51,750 nucleotides of DNA from Bacteroidales bacterium (lineage in GTDB: Bacteria; Bacteroidota; Bacteroidia; Bacteroidales; UBA932), in assembly GCA_017651465.1 (NCBI GenBank), contig JAGCCX010000082.1, forward strand, positions 1-51,750, in the 5' to 3' direction. Of this stretch, positions 20,201 through 25,460 are shown one piece after another. Each line of letters starts with the position of its first letter. Within the stretch, counting starts at the first letter, position 1. The notes under the pieces were generated by a model that was not told where the DNA came from, searched no databases, and was given only the letters and a program-made list of their open reading frames with translations. Made by a program: the position numbers and the translations under genes.

Positions 20201-20494
20201 CCTCAGTGCAAGGTGGTGTGCATCATCGGCGACTACCTGAGCCAGAGCATTGAGCAGTCTGTGATAGACATTGCCGAGCATTATGGCGCCAAGACAGTCA
20301 ACCTGTTCCGCGTGAACGGTTTCAACGACCTGGGCGGCTACTCTCCCAGCACCCTCACGAACAAGGGCTCCCAGCCCAATATGCCAAAGCACGACTATAG
20401 CGGCGATGTGAGTGGCTGCCATCCGGGCTCCCAGGCTATGAAATTCATTGCCGAGAAGATTTATAACGAACTTGGAACCTGGCTCGAAGAATAA
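17222..20494 (+). CDS. Surface lipoprotein: fimbrillin-like domain, GLUG repeats, SGNH/GDSL hydrolase
   Basis: The protein (1090 residues) has a lipobox (VVLAGC, Cys18). Residues about 35-290 resemble a fimbrillin/Mfa-like beta-sandwich (ETKTVLG ... PVLWQPEDQLWV). Residues about 310-730 hold GLUG-type repeats (GALVGYA, GGLVGWMDETTLRNC, GGIIGKAEGA). From about 813 there is a well-preserved SGNH hydrolase: RLSVIGDSIST (nucleophile Ser), a block with SFSGST, LIHGGTNDW (block III Asn) and DVSGCHPGSQAM (Asp/His of block V). It should therefore be an active esterase or deacetylase anchored at the surface. It lies 21 bp after the NamZ-like gene and is followed by a large hairpin at 20526-20594. Its GLUG plus SGNH plan resembles that of the lipoprotein at 2463-6341. 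Confidence 0.82.
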   Translation: MKNHFFLAGMLLVVLAGCTKEKEPPTPGPSDGDGSISITAKLVETKTVLGPSSGTSRPVLWQPEDQLWVRSAAQVAGTSGHQFTTSADKISPDSKEAVFTGEAPAEGPYVAVYPYSAVVTGSSNSELLLNLPGDQNYIPGSFDPRCDITAASWNSGSSISLSHLFGLLKLNFTGSAKVGQIVVTEKDPAINLWGRCRVPVNASDNTIGAIEITNSDEARNSLKLICSEGVTLGSDPTEFFIVAPPGAFAKGFTCTVYDTNLAPISSMSTDTDCTIKRGFVSDMKAVNPEESLFSGGKGTEAEPYLIATPQDIIDLSDYTNGSEAAKFTGAFYKQTATIDMAGGTFTPVAQSGSFTGSYDADGNSIKNLTIASTATKPAGFIAKAEGATLKNLNLEQADIDSKYVYCGALVGYAKSCTIENCTVSGQVREYVKEITVGSDANSGYSGGLVGWMDETTLRNCTLDGEATFYGKFSGGCVGYAKNSTIEECRVTKGHTINVYYHWAGGIIGKAEGANTLIKNCSFEGNLTNTGYILGGIVGQVMGGRVEGCVFGSYGNMGSDKYFVGGIVGAAVPVSELVIDKCATYGVVKGQYSVGAVVGYTGFLTSAPGKVSSATKPVTISNCASIGAEITATGNNGGSNAYSLVTGLCGWTHGESKTTIKGCYVSPSLIQTTSVGNRGALGGISGYQNCTATTVYENCYTTITPSIVLNRGEKVTDVSGDCFYGAIYARCTQPTTVRNCFWDEAMKQIGPAEGKTTESGNQALATAQLSDGTLLAKLQATANGTVWISGPNGLPTIEGLPADPNVKPKAAKRLSVIGDSISTFKGWIPGGYSSHYPATDGTLTLVNETYWYRLIHDYMKDCEFDTNISFSGSTVTNTTDANYAARYGSASNAWFKKDFTTRFAECGGMGRPDIILIHGGTNDWAHNADPLAPGVAIRNDASNSYGGTKPSASIMESIYATADAAKSRSQINALPDGTFCEAYVKLLCQIRERYPQCKVVCIIGDYLSQSIEQSVIDIAEHYGAKTVNLFRVNGFNDLGGYSPSTLTNKGSQPNMPKHDYSGDVSGCHPGSQAMKFIAEKIYNELGTWLEE

Positions 20495-20525
20495 CTAGCG
20501 CCGACAAGCTAGGCTGGCCAAAAAT

Positions 20526-20594
20526 AGATTCTTCGGCAGGCTCCCCCTGCCTCAGAATGACACCGCATGTCATTCTGAACGTAGTGAAGAATCT
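20526..20594. repeat. Long palindromic intergenic repeat, possible terminator of the upstream operon
   Basis: AGATTCTTC (20526-20534) and TCAGAATGAC (20552-20561) pair with GTCATTCTGA (20569-20578) and GAAGAATCT (20586-20594), making a long interrupted hairpin ending in TTTTTT. Flanking GGCTGGC and GCCAGCC extend the symmetry. The sequence type is familiar as a widespread intergenic palindrome in bacterial genomes. Here it follows the lipoprotein gene and could end its transcript. Confidence 0.6.
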
Positions 20595-20692
20595 TTTTTG
20601 CGCCAGCCTTGGCTTCCTCTAAGCCCCCAAGCGCTGCGCCGGGCCTCCGGAACTTAGGGATTGTTATTGGCAGTACGCAAAGTATTGACCGT

Positions 20693-20872
20693 CCGGTAAA
20701 CGATACGTCACCAAATGCCGCCTCATGCGTTTTAGTGCCGTAAACCCCCGGATTATTGAGGGGGTTTATTGCACCTCAAGCCACCAGTGGCCGATTTGTG
20801 CAATACTCCCTACCGAAAAAAACGCTTCCTCCCGCCGCTCGTCCTCAAATCCGGCCCTCTGTGAGGACAAAC
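20693..20872 (+). repeat. Hairpin-rich intergenic element, copy A
   Basis: This segment is clearly homologous to 35300-35528, in the same orientation. It contains TAAACCCCC/GGGGGTTTA (20741-20749 with 20760-20768), TATTGCA/TGCAATA (20767-20773 with 20799-20805) enclosing GCCAC-CA-GTGGC (20780-20791), and GTCCTC/GAGGAC (20841-20846 with 20863-20868). The first copy lies about 100 bp upstream of a promoter. It carries no plausible gene. It may be a structured RNA, a miniature mobile element or a boundary of the accessory region. Confidence 0.7.
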
Positions 20873-20973
20873 GTCGTATTACCCGGTGTACCTATAGGCA
20901 TAGATAGGTCTTGTCTGTTGAAGGCCATACGTCACTAGGCGGTTAAAAATACAAAAATGAATGGCGCGCGGAG

Positions 20974-21003
20974 TTGTATTGTCGCCATAATTGCGTATAT
21001 TTG
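20974..21003 (+). promoter_or_regulatory. Promoter upstream of a hairpin-terminated short transcript
   Basis: TTG (20974-20976) and TATATTTG (20996-21003) are separated by 19 nt, a good match to the Bacteroidota -33/-7 promoter. No coding start follows closely; the first structured feature downstream is the terminator-like hairpin at 21052-21100. Confidence 0.65.
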
Positions 21004-21008
21004 CCAAG

Positions 21009-21100
21009 TCTTTAGGGACACTAAAAGTTTGTATACCGTGGCACCTTGAGTCCACAAAGCGAGTTGGGTTATATCGTGCCTGGCTCGCTTTGTGGTTTTT
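21009..21100 (+). ncRNA. Candidate small RNA or attenuated leader
   Basis: Transcription from the promoter at 20974-21003 would give an RNA of about 90 nt. It has a small hairpin (TTTAG-ggaca-CTAAA, 21011-21025) and ends at a 12-bp perfect stem followed by five T residues. No open reading frame in it looks real. It could be an independent small RNA or an attenuator before the ParDE region. The call rests only on promoter and terminator signals. Confidence 0.4.
21052..21100 (+). terminator. Rho-independent terminator-like hairpin
   Basis: CCACAAAGCGAG (21052-21063) pairs perfectly with CTCGCTTTGTGG (21084-21095) and is followed by TTTTT. The 20-nt loop is long for a terminator. Confidence 0.5.
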
Positions 21101-21121
21101 AGGAGGACCGCATATTAAGTT

Positions 21122-21231
21122 GGCAACACCAAGCCGGAACTCTGGCGGGAGTAAGTTCCCTGGCCCCTGGATAGGAATCTGGTAAACTATTTAGGACAAG
21201 GGTCAGGAAATCCGCCACCGGCGGTGTTGCC
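21122..21231 (+). ncRNA. Candidate structured RNA
   Basis: GGCAACACC (21122-21130) pairs perfectly with GGTGTTGCC (21223-21231) over about 110 nt. Inside are a GGAACT/AGTTCC hairpin (21136-21159) and a CCGCC-acc-GGCGG hairpin (21212-21224) that competes with the closing stem. Mutually exclusive stems are typical of a switch or leader, but no known family could be assigned and no promoter is seen directly in front of it. Confidence 0.3.
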
Positions 21232-21273
21232 TTTATTAAGGAACTTGCTTCCCGGCTGCGGCGCGGCGAGACG

Positions 21274-21305
21274 TTTGGATAACATAAGAATATTTCTTAT
21301 GTTTG
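21274..21305 (+). promoter_or_regulatory. Promoter of parDE
   Basis: TTTG (21274-21277) and TATGTTTG (21298-21305) are 20 nt apart, fitting the TTTG/TAnnTTTG promoter. Transcription would start near 21311, which supports the ATG at 21325 as the antitoxin start. Confidence 0.65.
21281..21303. promoter_or_regulatory. Operator palindrome in the parDE promoter
   Basis: AACATAAGAA-tat-TTCTTATGTT is a perfect 10-bp inverted repeat lying between and overlapping the -33 and -7 boxes. This is the arrangement expected for autorepression of a toxin-antitoxin operon by its ribbon-helix-helix antitoxin. Confidence 0.65.
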
Positions 21306-21324
21306 AGCAATAATGTTGATTGTT

Positions 21325-21561
21325 ATGAAAACCACTACAGTAGCACTGGGAAGTCATTTTGACGAATTCATACAAGCAAGTGTGCTTGGAGGCAGATATG
21401 CAAATGCCAGTGAAGTCATTCGTGCCGGGCTCAAGAGGCTGGAAGAAGATGAACGCAGGATAGCCGCGCTCAGAGCCTCCATTGAAGTAGGCGAGGCAAG
21501 TGGCTATGTGGAAGATTTTGATTTTGAGGCTCATCTGAGCAATTTGAAAAAACAAAAGTAA
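21325..21561 (+). CDS. parD: ParD-like ribbon-helix-helix antitoxin
   Basis: The 78-residue product starts at the ATG at 21325 (MKTTTVALGSHFDEFIQ). A second in-frame ATG at 21313 would sit on the predicted transcription start and is less likely. The N-terminal half reads as a ribbon-helix-helix DNA-binding domain (VALGSHFDEFI .. GRYANASEVIRAGLKRLEEDE), typical of ParD/CopG antitoxins. The acidic C-terminal tail (EVGEASGYVEDFDFEAHL) would wrap around the toxin. The stop codon overlaps the toxin start by 1 nt (TAATG). It should repress its own promoter through the palindrome at 21281-21303. Confidence 0.85.
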   Translation: MKTTTVALGSHFDEFIQASVLGGRYANASEVIRAGLKRLEEDERRIAALRASIEVGEASGYVEDFDFEAHLSNLKKQK

Positions 21562-21857
21562 TGAGCAAGTATCATATTTCCAGGAAGGCGATTGAGGATT
21601 TGGAGGGAATTTGGAAATATACTGCAAGTGAATGGTCAGAAGAACAGGCCTCGGACTACTATCGTCAATTGTACATATCTATCAGGAATCTTGCAACCAT
21701 TCAGCCTTATCTCCGTAGGGACTTTAGCGTGATAAGCCCAGAACTATTGGGCTTTATGAAAGGACATCACATCATATTCTTCGAAAAGCATAGTGATGGT
21801 TCCGTCTGGGTAGACAGAATCCTGCATGAGAAGATGGATTTTCATAGGTATCTTTAA
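21561..21857 (+). CDS. parE: ParE/RelE-family toxin
   Basis: The 98-residue protein shows the RelE/ParE pattern: an N-terminal strand plus helices (YHISRKAIEDLEGIWKYTASEWSEEQA), a central LATIQPYLRRDFSVISPELLGF segment and C-terminal strands (HHIIFFEKHSDGSVWVDRILHEKMDF). ParE toxins inhibit DNA gyrase, whereas RelE toxins cut mRNA on the ribosome. ParD-type antitoxin pairing and the lack of an obvious RelE catalytic set favour ParE, but the target cannot be proved here. It is translationally coupled to parD. Such pairs often stabilise mobile or accessory regions, which fits its position near the left edge of this one. Confidence 0.85.
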   Translation: MSKYHISRKAIEDLEGIWKYTASEWSEEQASDYYRQLYISIRNLATIQPYLRRDFSVISPELLGFMKGHHIIFFEKHSDGSVWVDRILHEKMDFHRYL

Positions 21858-21965
21858 TCGGTCAGTAGACTCTTTGTGTATTGATCTGCAAGATCTTTTC
21901 GATCAGGAAAACAACTGACAGCTTTCTTTTCCGGTGCTGTCGGTTCTTTTTTCAGATACATTTCT

Positions 21966-22063
21966 TATATTTGTAGGTGTCCCTCGGGACATTACATACT
22001 GATGAAAGTGTTTTCGACCTCGTCTATGAATGAGGAGCGAAAACTTTTCGTTGATAAACGAAA
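21966..22063 (+). promoter_or_regulatory. Possible promoter and three-hairpin leader of gene 22085
   Basis: TATATTTG (21966-21973) is a perfect -7 box, but no clear TTG lies 19-20 nt upstream. The leader that would follow folds into TGTCCC-TC-GGGACA (21978-21991), GTTTTCG/CGAAAAC enclosing CCTC/GAGG (22010-22044), and TTTCGTT-gata-AACGAAA (22046-22063). Three successive stems before the start codon suggest control of translation or RNA stability. Confidence 0.4.
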
Positions 22064-22084
22064 GATGGTAGACATTCTTTTCTT

Positions 22085-22486
22085 ATGGGCTGGTATCAAA
22101 AGATAGTCGGTTTTTTCTCAAAGGATGCTGCTGAAAGGAGGCGCTTTATTAATACGTTTAATGCCACGGCATTAAATAGTTTTACTATGCTTTCCGTCGA
22201 TGCTCTTTTCCAGGCAGACGTGTGCGAAGGGAATCCAAATTATAAACACGAATATTCTGCGCCACGCCCTGTCAGTGGCTTTATTGTCAAGGTTATCAGT
22301 GGTGTTGATGTCCCATATGAGGACGTATTACTTATTGGCAGGATTATCTTGGAAAACAAAGCTCTTGTTAGAAGGATGTTTGTCCTGCACTGGGATACCC
22401 TATACATTAAGGATGAACGTAATGGTCGATTTGGCCAATGGAGAATCCGTGATTTCGTAGACTTTGGCGGGATTCTCCCTATCTAA
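22085..22486 (+). CDS. Hypothetical protein, 133 residues
   Basis: The protein is not recognised. It has no signal peptide and no clear transmembrane helix. It is mildly basic at the start (GWYQKIVGFFSKDAAERRRF) and has several hydrophobic, strand-like stretches (VSGFIVKVISGV, VLLIGRIILE) and a C-terminal WRIRDFVDFGGILPI. It is the first gene of an AT-rich group including a J-domain-like protein and zinc-ribbon proteins, all on the same strand, and is preceded by a hairpin-rich leader. The tight spacing to the next gene (12 bp) suggests one operon. The codon pattern and low GC suggest horizontal acquisition. Confidence 0.6.
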   Translation: MGWYQKIVGFFSKDAAERRRFINTFNATALNSFTMLSVDALFQADVCEGNPNYKHEYSAPRPVSGFIVKVISGVDVPYEDVLLIGRIILENKALVRRMFVLHWDTLYIKDERNGRFGQWRIRDFVDFGGILPI

Positions 22487-22498
22487 TGATTTGTGCTT

Positions 22499-22780
22499 AT
22501 GCTTTTTTTTAGGAAGAATCGTACTCGCAAAGAACTTATAGAAAAAATAAAAAAAGAAGAACTTGATCTCTCTTCCGTATTCTCTGCGATTAATAATAGA
22601 GCCGAAGTGGACCAACTGTTTAAAAACTTATTGAGACGATGCCACCCGGATAGATTTGTTGATAATCCGGAAAAGAATGCTCTCGCTGAAGCCCTATTCA
22701 AGAAGGTAATGGCAAATAGTACTAATCTAGGTGTACTTAAAGAACTGGAAATAATAATAAAAAGGGACCTTGAGCCATGA
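22499..22780 (+). CDS. Small J-domain-like protein
   Basis: The 93-residue product (ATG at 22499; a GTG at 22493 is also in frame) contains LFKNLLRRCHPDRFVDNPEKN, which resembles helix II, the HPD loop and the start of helix III of a DnaJ J-domain. A Lys/Arg-rich helix precedes it. It lacks the Gly/Phe and zinc-finger regions of full DnaJ, so it would be a stand-alone or degenerate J protein that recruits Hsp70 (DnaK) to a specific partner. The stop codon overlaps the next gene's start (ATGA), so it is coupled to the zinc-ribbon protein, a possible partner. The HPD motif is directly visible; function is inference. Confidence 0.6.
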   Translation: MLFFRKNRTRKELIEKIKKEELDLSSVFSAINNRAEVDQLFKNLLRRCHPDRFVDNPEKNALAEALFKKVMANSTNLGVLKELEIIIKRDLEP

Positions 22781-23547
22781 TGTGCAAACTGTGTGGAAAA
22801 GAATTTGGGGATGGCGAAATCTGTCAGCACTGTGGCGCCGATAAAGTTTCGGCGCTTGGCGAGTTTAGCGGATACTCGATACCCAAGAAATCAACTAACG
22901 CTGAACCTTATTCAAGCGAGTACTGCTCTTCTTCTCATTCAGTATCTCCACGCATTGAGGATATCCCGTCTATGATTTGTTGGAAGTGCGGAGAGGTTAT
23001 TCCGGGGGATTCAAAATATTGTCCTGTTTGTGGAACTTTACTATTTGCGACCTGCCCCAAGTGTGGGCATATGTATTCTGCAAAGTATTCTATTTGCAAC
23101 CAATGCGGGACGAATCGTGAAGAGCTCAAAAAGGCAAAGGATGATAGGAATTATAATGACGAATTACAAAAGCAGAGGCAGAAAGAAGCGCTTCGTCAAA
23201 CAGAGAGAGAAAAGCCCGCCCATTTACTGGCGGTTGAGAATAGTAAAAAGGCAATGACTTCAGAACTGAGGCTAAGCAAAATCTTTGATAAAGTCTATAA
23301 TTACATCAAGGAAATGGCCGTCTATTTCGAGTTAAATTCTTCCTTTATCAACTTAGCGCCTACGGTAAAGATTCACTATCTGGAGAGTTATGTCATTAAT
23401 CATTATCCAATAGATGCCCGAGTAGAAACAGTCGTGCAGGCCATTATTAGAGATAAAACATATTGGTGTAGAAGAGACTGTCTTAATGAGGAAGCACTTG
23501 AGGCAGAGTGTATAAATGCGATTCTATATGTTCACGGGGAGATGTAG
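22777..23547 (+). CDS. Zinc-ribbon protein with helical C-terminal domain
   Basis: The 256-residue protein has several Cys pairs: MCKLCGKEF..ICQHCG at the N-terminus, then ICWKCGEVIPGDSKYCPVCG and CPKCGHMY..SICNQCG around residues 68-112. These give at least three zinc-ribbon modules. A charged helical linker rich in Lys, Gln and Glu follows, then a C-terminal domain of about 100 residues (LSKIFDKVYNYIKEMAVYFEL..) that is not recognised. It begins inside the stop codon of the J-like gene. The N-terminal 120 residues are closely paralogous to gene 23646, but the C-terminal parts differ. No signal peptide is seen. A role as an adaptor for proteins or nucleic acids is possible. Confidence 0.7.
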   Translation: MMCKLCGKEFGDGEICQHCGADKVSALGEFSGYSIPKKSTNAEPYSSEYCSSSHSVSPRIEDIPSMICWKCGEVIPGDSKYCPVCGTLLFATCPKCGHMYSAKYSICNQCGTNREELKKAKDDRNYNDELQKQRQKEALRQTEREKPAHLLAVENSKKAMTSELRLSKIFDKVYNYIKEMAVYFELNSSFINLAPTVKIHYLESYVINHYPIDARVETVVQAIIRDKTYWCRRDCLNEEALEAECINAILYVHGEM

Positions 23548-23645
23548 TCCCGCCCATTAATCGGTTATTGATTTCTACAACTAAAGCCAACAACACAATA
23601 TGTTGAACTAATCTGGTATACATGACGAAATAGGAATATATAATC

Positions 23646-24179
23646 ATGACTTGCAATAAATGTGGAAAAGAATTCGGCTCTGGTGATACTTGCCAGCACT
23701 GCGGAGCGGACAAGGTTGGTGCTCTAGGCGAGTTCAATGGATATCCAGAGCGAGGAGGAGCATCCCATAATATGTCATCATCTCCTGGAACTCCTCACAT
23801 TGATACCCTCTCGACTTCCATTTGTTGGAAATGTGGAGAAATTATTCCAAGAGATTCGGAGTATTGTCCATTTTGCGGAGAACAACTATTCGTTAGTTGC
23901 CCTAAATGTGGGCATAGATATTCTGCACAGTATCCTAATTGTAATAAGTGTGGAACAAATCGAGAGCAACACCTTAAACGACTAAAAGAGCAGAAGGAAG
24001 AAGAAGAGAGACAAAGGAAGAAGGAAGAAGACGTACGTTGTCAAGAAGAGTTACAAAAACTGAAAGAAAGGAGCGCGCAGCGAAGTGCTAATTGGTTTTT
24101 ATTTGTTTTCTTTGGTTTATTTACACTATGGCTAATACTTTCTTCATCAGAATGGTTTCCAATTCTTTTCGGTAAATAA
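23646..24179 (+). CDS. Zinc-ribbon membrane-anchored protein, paralogue of gene 22777
   Basis: Residues 1-110 align closely with the upstream neighbour: the CNKCGKEFGSGDTCQHCGADKV start, ALGEFNGY, ICWKCGEIIP..YCPFCGEQL and CPKCGHRYSAQ..NKCGTNRE are shared. After this the protein has a highly charged coiled coil (EQKEEEERQRKKEEDVRCQEE, cut here to its pattern) and a C-terminal membrane helix (WFLFVFFGLFTLWLILSSS). The zinc ribbons should therefore face the cytoplasm while the tail sits in the membrane. Duplication of the zinc-ribbon head with two different tails suggests paired components of one system, one soluble and one membrane-bound. Confidence 0.72.
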   Translation: MTCNKCGKEFGSGDTCQHCGADKVGALGEFNGYPERGGASHNMSSSPGTPHIDTLSTSICWKCGEIIPRDSEYCPFCGEQLFVSCPKCGHRYSAQYPNCNKCGTNREQHLKRLKEQKEEEERQRKKEEDVRCQEELQKLKERSAQRSANWFLFVFFGLFTLWLILSSSEWFPILFGK

Positions 24180-24198
24180 ATAACATCTAATATTGCTC

Positions 24199-25170
24199 AT
24201 GAATACTTTCTTAAAAACTATTGCGAACAGTCTTCCTCTTGCTTTTGAAGGAAAGCTTTCTTTTTATGCGTTCATTCAACAGCAGTTTACTCAATATGAG
24301 ATTGATTTGTCCCATCTTCCTGCTGAACAATTAGATTTACTTTTGCAAGAATCTGGAGAATTAAAAGGAAATCCGACAAAAAGAAGGTTTATTAGTTTAA
24401 TTTCTAATATACACAAGCAGTGTTTATCTATCCTTGCTGACTCATACAATGGGGATCTTTATTCTTCATTAATCAAACTAACCCGATTACTTACATCTAG
24501 TTCCGCAATAGGTCATCGCCTAAAGGATGTCCTTGCCAACTATTTTGTTTTACAACTTGACCCAAAACTTAAACTTTATCGTGGGCGTGATGAAAAAGAG
24601 CCTATCGAGGATTGCTGGAACCTTCCATTCAATCTTCGCGAGAAAGCCTCTAACGCAAGGTTTAACTTGACTGGAACTATTTGTATGTATTTGGCGAGTT
24701 CTGCTGATTGTTGTAGTTTAGAACTTGGAAATCATAAGCCAAAGCAAATACGATATATTCAAGAATTCCGACTTAAGCCTAATAGACACATATCATTGTT
24801 GGACCTAAGAATTCCAATGGATACGGAGATTGATGAGATGAACGCTTACGAAAAGTTTTGTTTCTTACTCCTCTATCCGTTCTATTGCTTATGTCTTTCA
24901 AAAGCGATGTATAATCACAATGATAGAAGTTTTTATGAAGAGTACCTTTTCTCGCAATTGTTCTTCAACATGCTTTTCCTTCAGAGAAATAATGACGTCC
25001 TATTCTTCGATGGAATAATTTATTCATCTGTCCATGATCGTTCTATGCAAAACATTGTTCTGCCAGCGAGATATGATGTGCGGAATAATGATGACACGAA
25101 TACCAAGAGTGCCTTTTTAAGGGAGCACTTAGAAGCAATCGCGCCACCTTTTGTTTATAAACAAAGCTAG
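24199..25170 (+). CDS. RES-domain family protein (putative NAD-degrading toxin fold)
   Basis: From the ATG at 24199 the product has 323 residues. An N-terminal helical region (about 1-115) precedes a RES-like domain: KLYRGRDEKEP (conserved Arg), LPFNLREKASNARFNLTG, CMYLASSADCCSLELG (Tyr, Ser and Glu positions) and FRLKPNRHISLLDLR. RES proteins in Xre-RES toxin-antitoxin modules break down NAD+. Here there is no adjacent Xre-type antitoxin, and the domain has an N-terminal helical extension, so it may be a RES protein of another kind. It follows the zinc-ribbon membrane protein by 19 bp and has the same AT-rich composition. The family call is from motif reading, not from a search. Confidence 0.68.
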   Translation: MNTFLKTIANSLPLAFEGKLSFYAFIQQQFTQYEIDLSHLPAEQLDLLLQESGELKGNPTKRRFISLISNIHKQCLSILADSYNGDLYSSLIKLTRLLTSSSAIGHRLKDVLANYFVLQLDPKLKLYRGRDEKEPIEDCWNLPFNLREKASNARFNLTGTICMYLASSADCCSLELGNHKPKQIRYIQEFRLKPNRHISLLDLRIPMDTEIDEMNAYEKFCFLLLYPFYCLCLSKAMYNHNDRSFYEEYLFSQLFFNMLFLQRNNDVLFFDGIIYSSVHDRSMQNIVLPARYDVRNNDDTNTKSAFLREHLEAIAPPFVYKQS

Positions 25171-25460
25171 TACCTTGTTACATCTAATTCTTACTTTTTA
25201 TAACGAAATGGTTTCTGGAATTCCACGCGTGACGAACATGGCAGTTTGTTTTTTGTGCTTCAATTGGGGAACAGCGTTAAATTAAGTTTCTTAGTGAGGA
25301 AATAACCTTGATGATTCGTCTCGTAAGGGGGTAGGTGATTATGCGCAATACTTAGACGTGCCTACTGAATGTAGGTAATAGGGGCAGACAGTCCAAAATG
25401 CAATAGTCGTATTACAATTATTGGTTAGCATTAGGAGCGCGAAAGAAAAACAGAAGTATA
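25171..25460. other. Intergenic region without recognised feature
   Basis: No open frame with coding character is visible on either strand. A small stem CCTAC-tgaat-GTAGG (25361-25375) is present. No TAnnTTTG box with a matching TTG was found, so the promoter of the WG-repeat gene is not identified. Confidence 0.5.

Noticed and set aside
20696-20930. Small open frames in copy A of the hairpin element
   Set aside because: They are not conserved in copy B and the sequence is dominated by inverted repeats.
21191-21231. Resemblance to part of an FMN riboswitch (GAAATCC and ACCGGCGGT)
   Set aside because: The other conserved arms of the FMN aptamer are absent and no riboflavin gene follows.
21187-21627. 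Minus-strand frame over the parD region
   Set aside because: It covers parD, its operator and promoter on the opposite strand and shows no protein-like pattern.
24199-25170. Classic Xre-RES toxin-antitoxin module
   Set aside because: No Xre-type antitoxin with a DUF2384 domain is found next to the RES-like gene.
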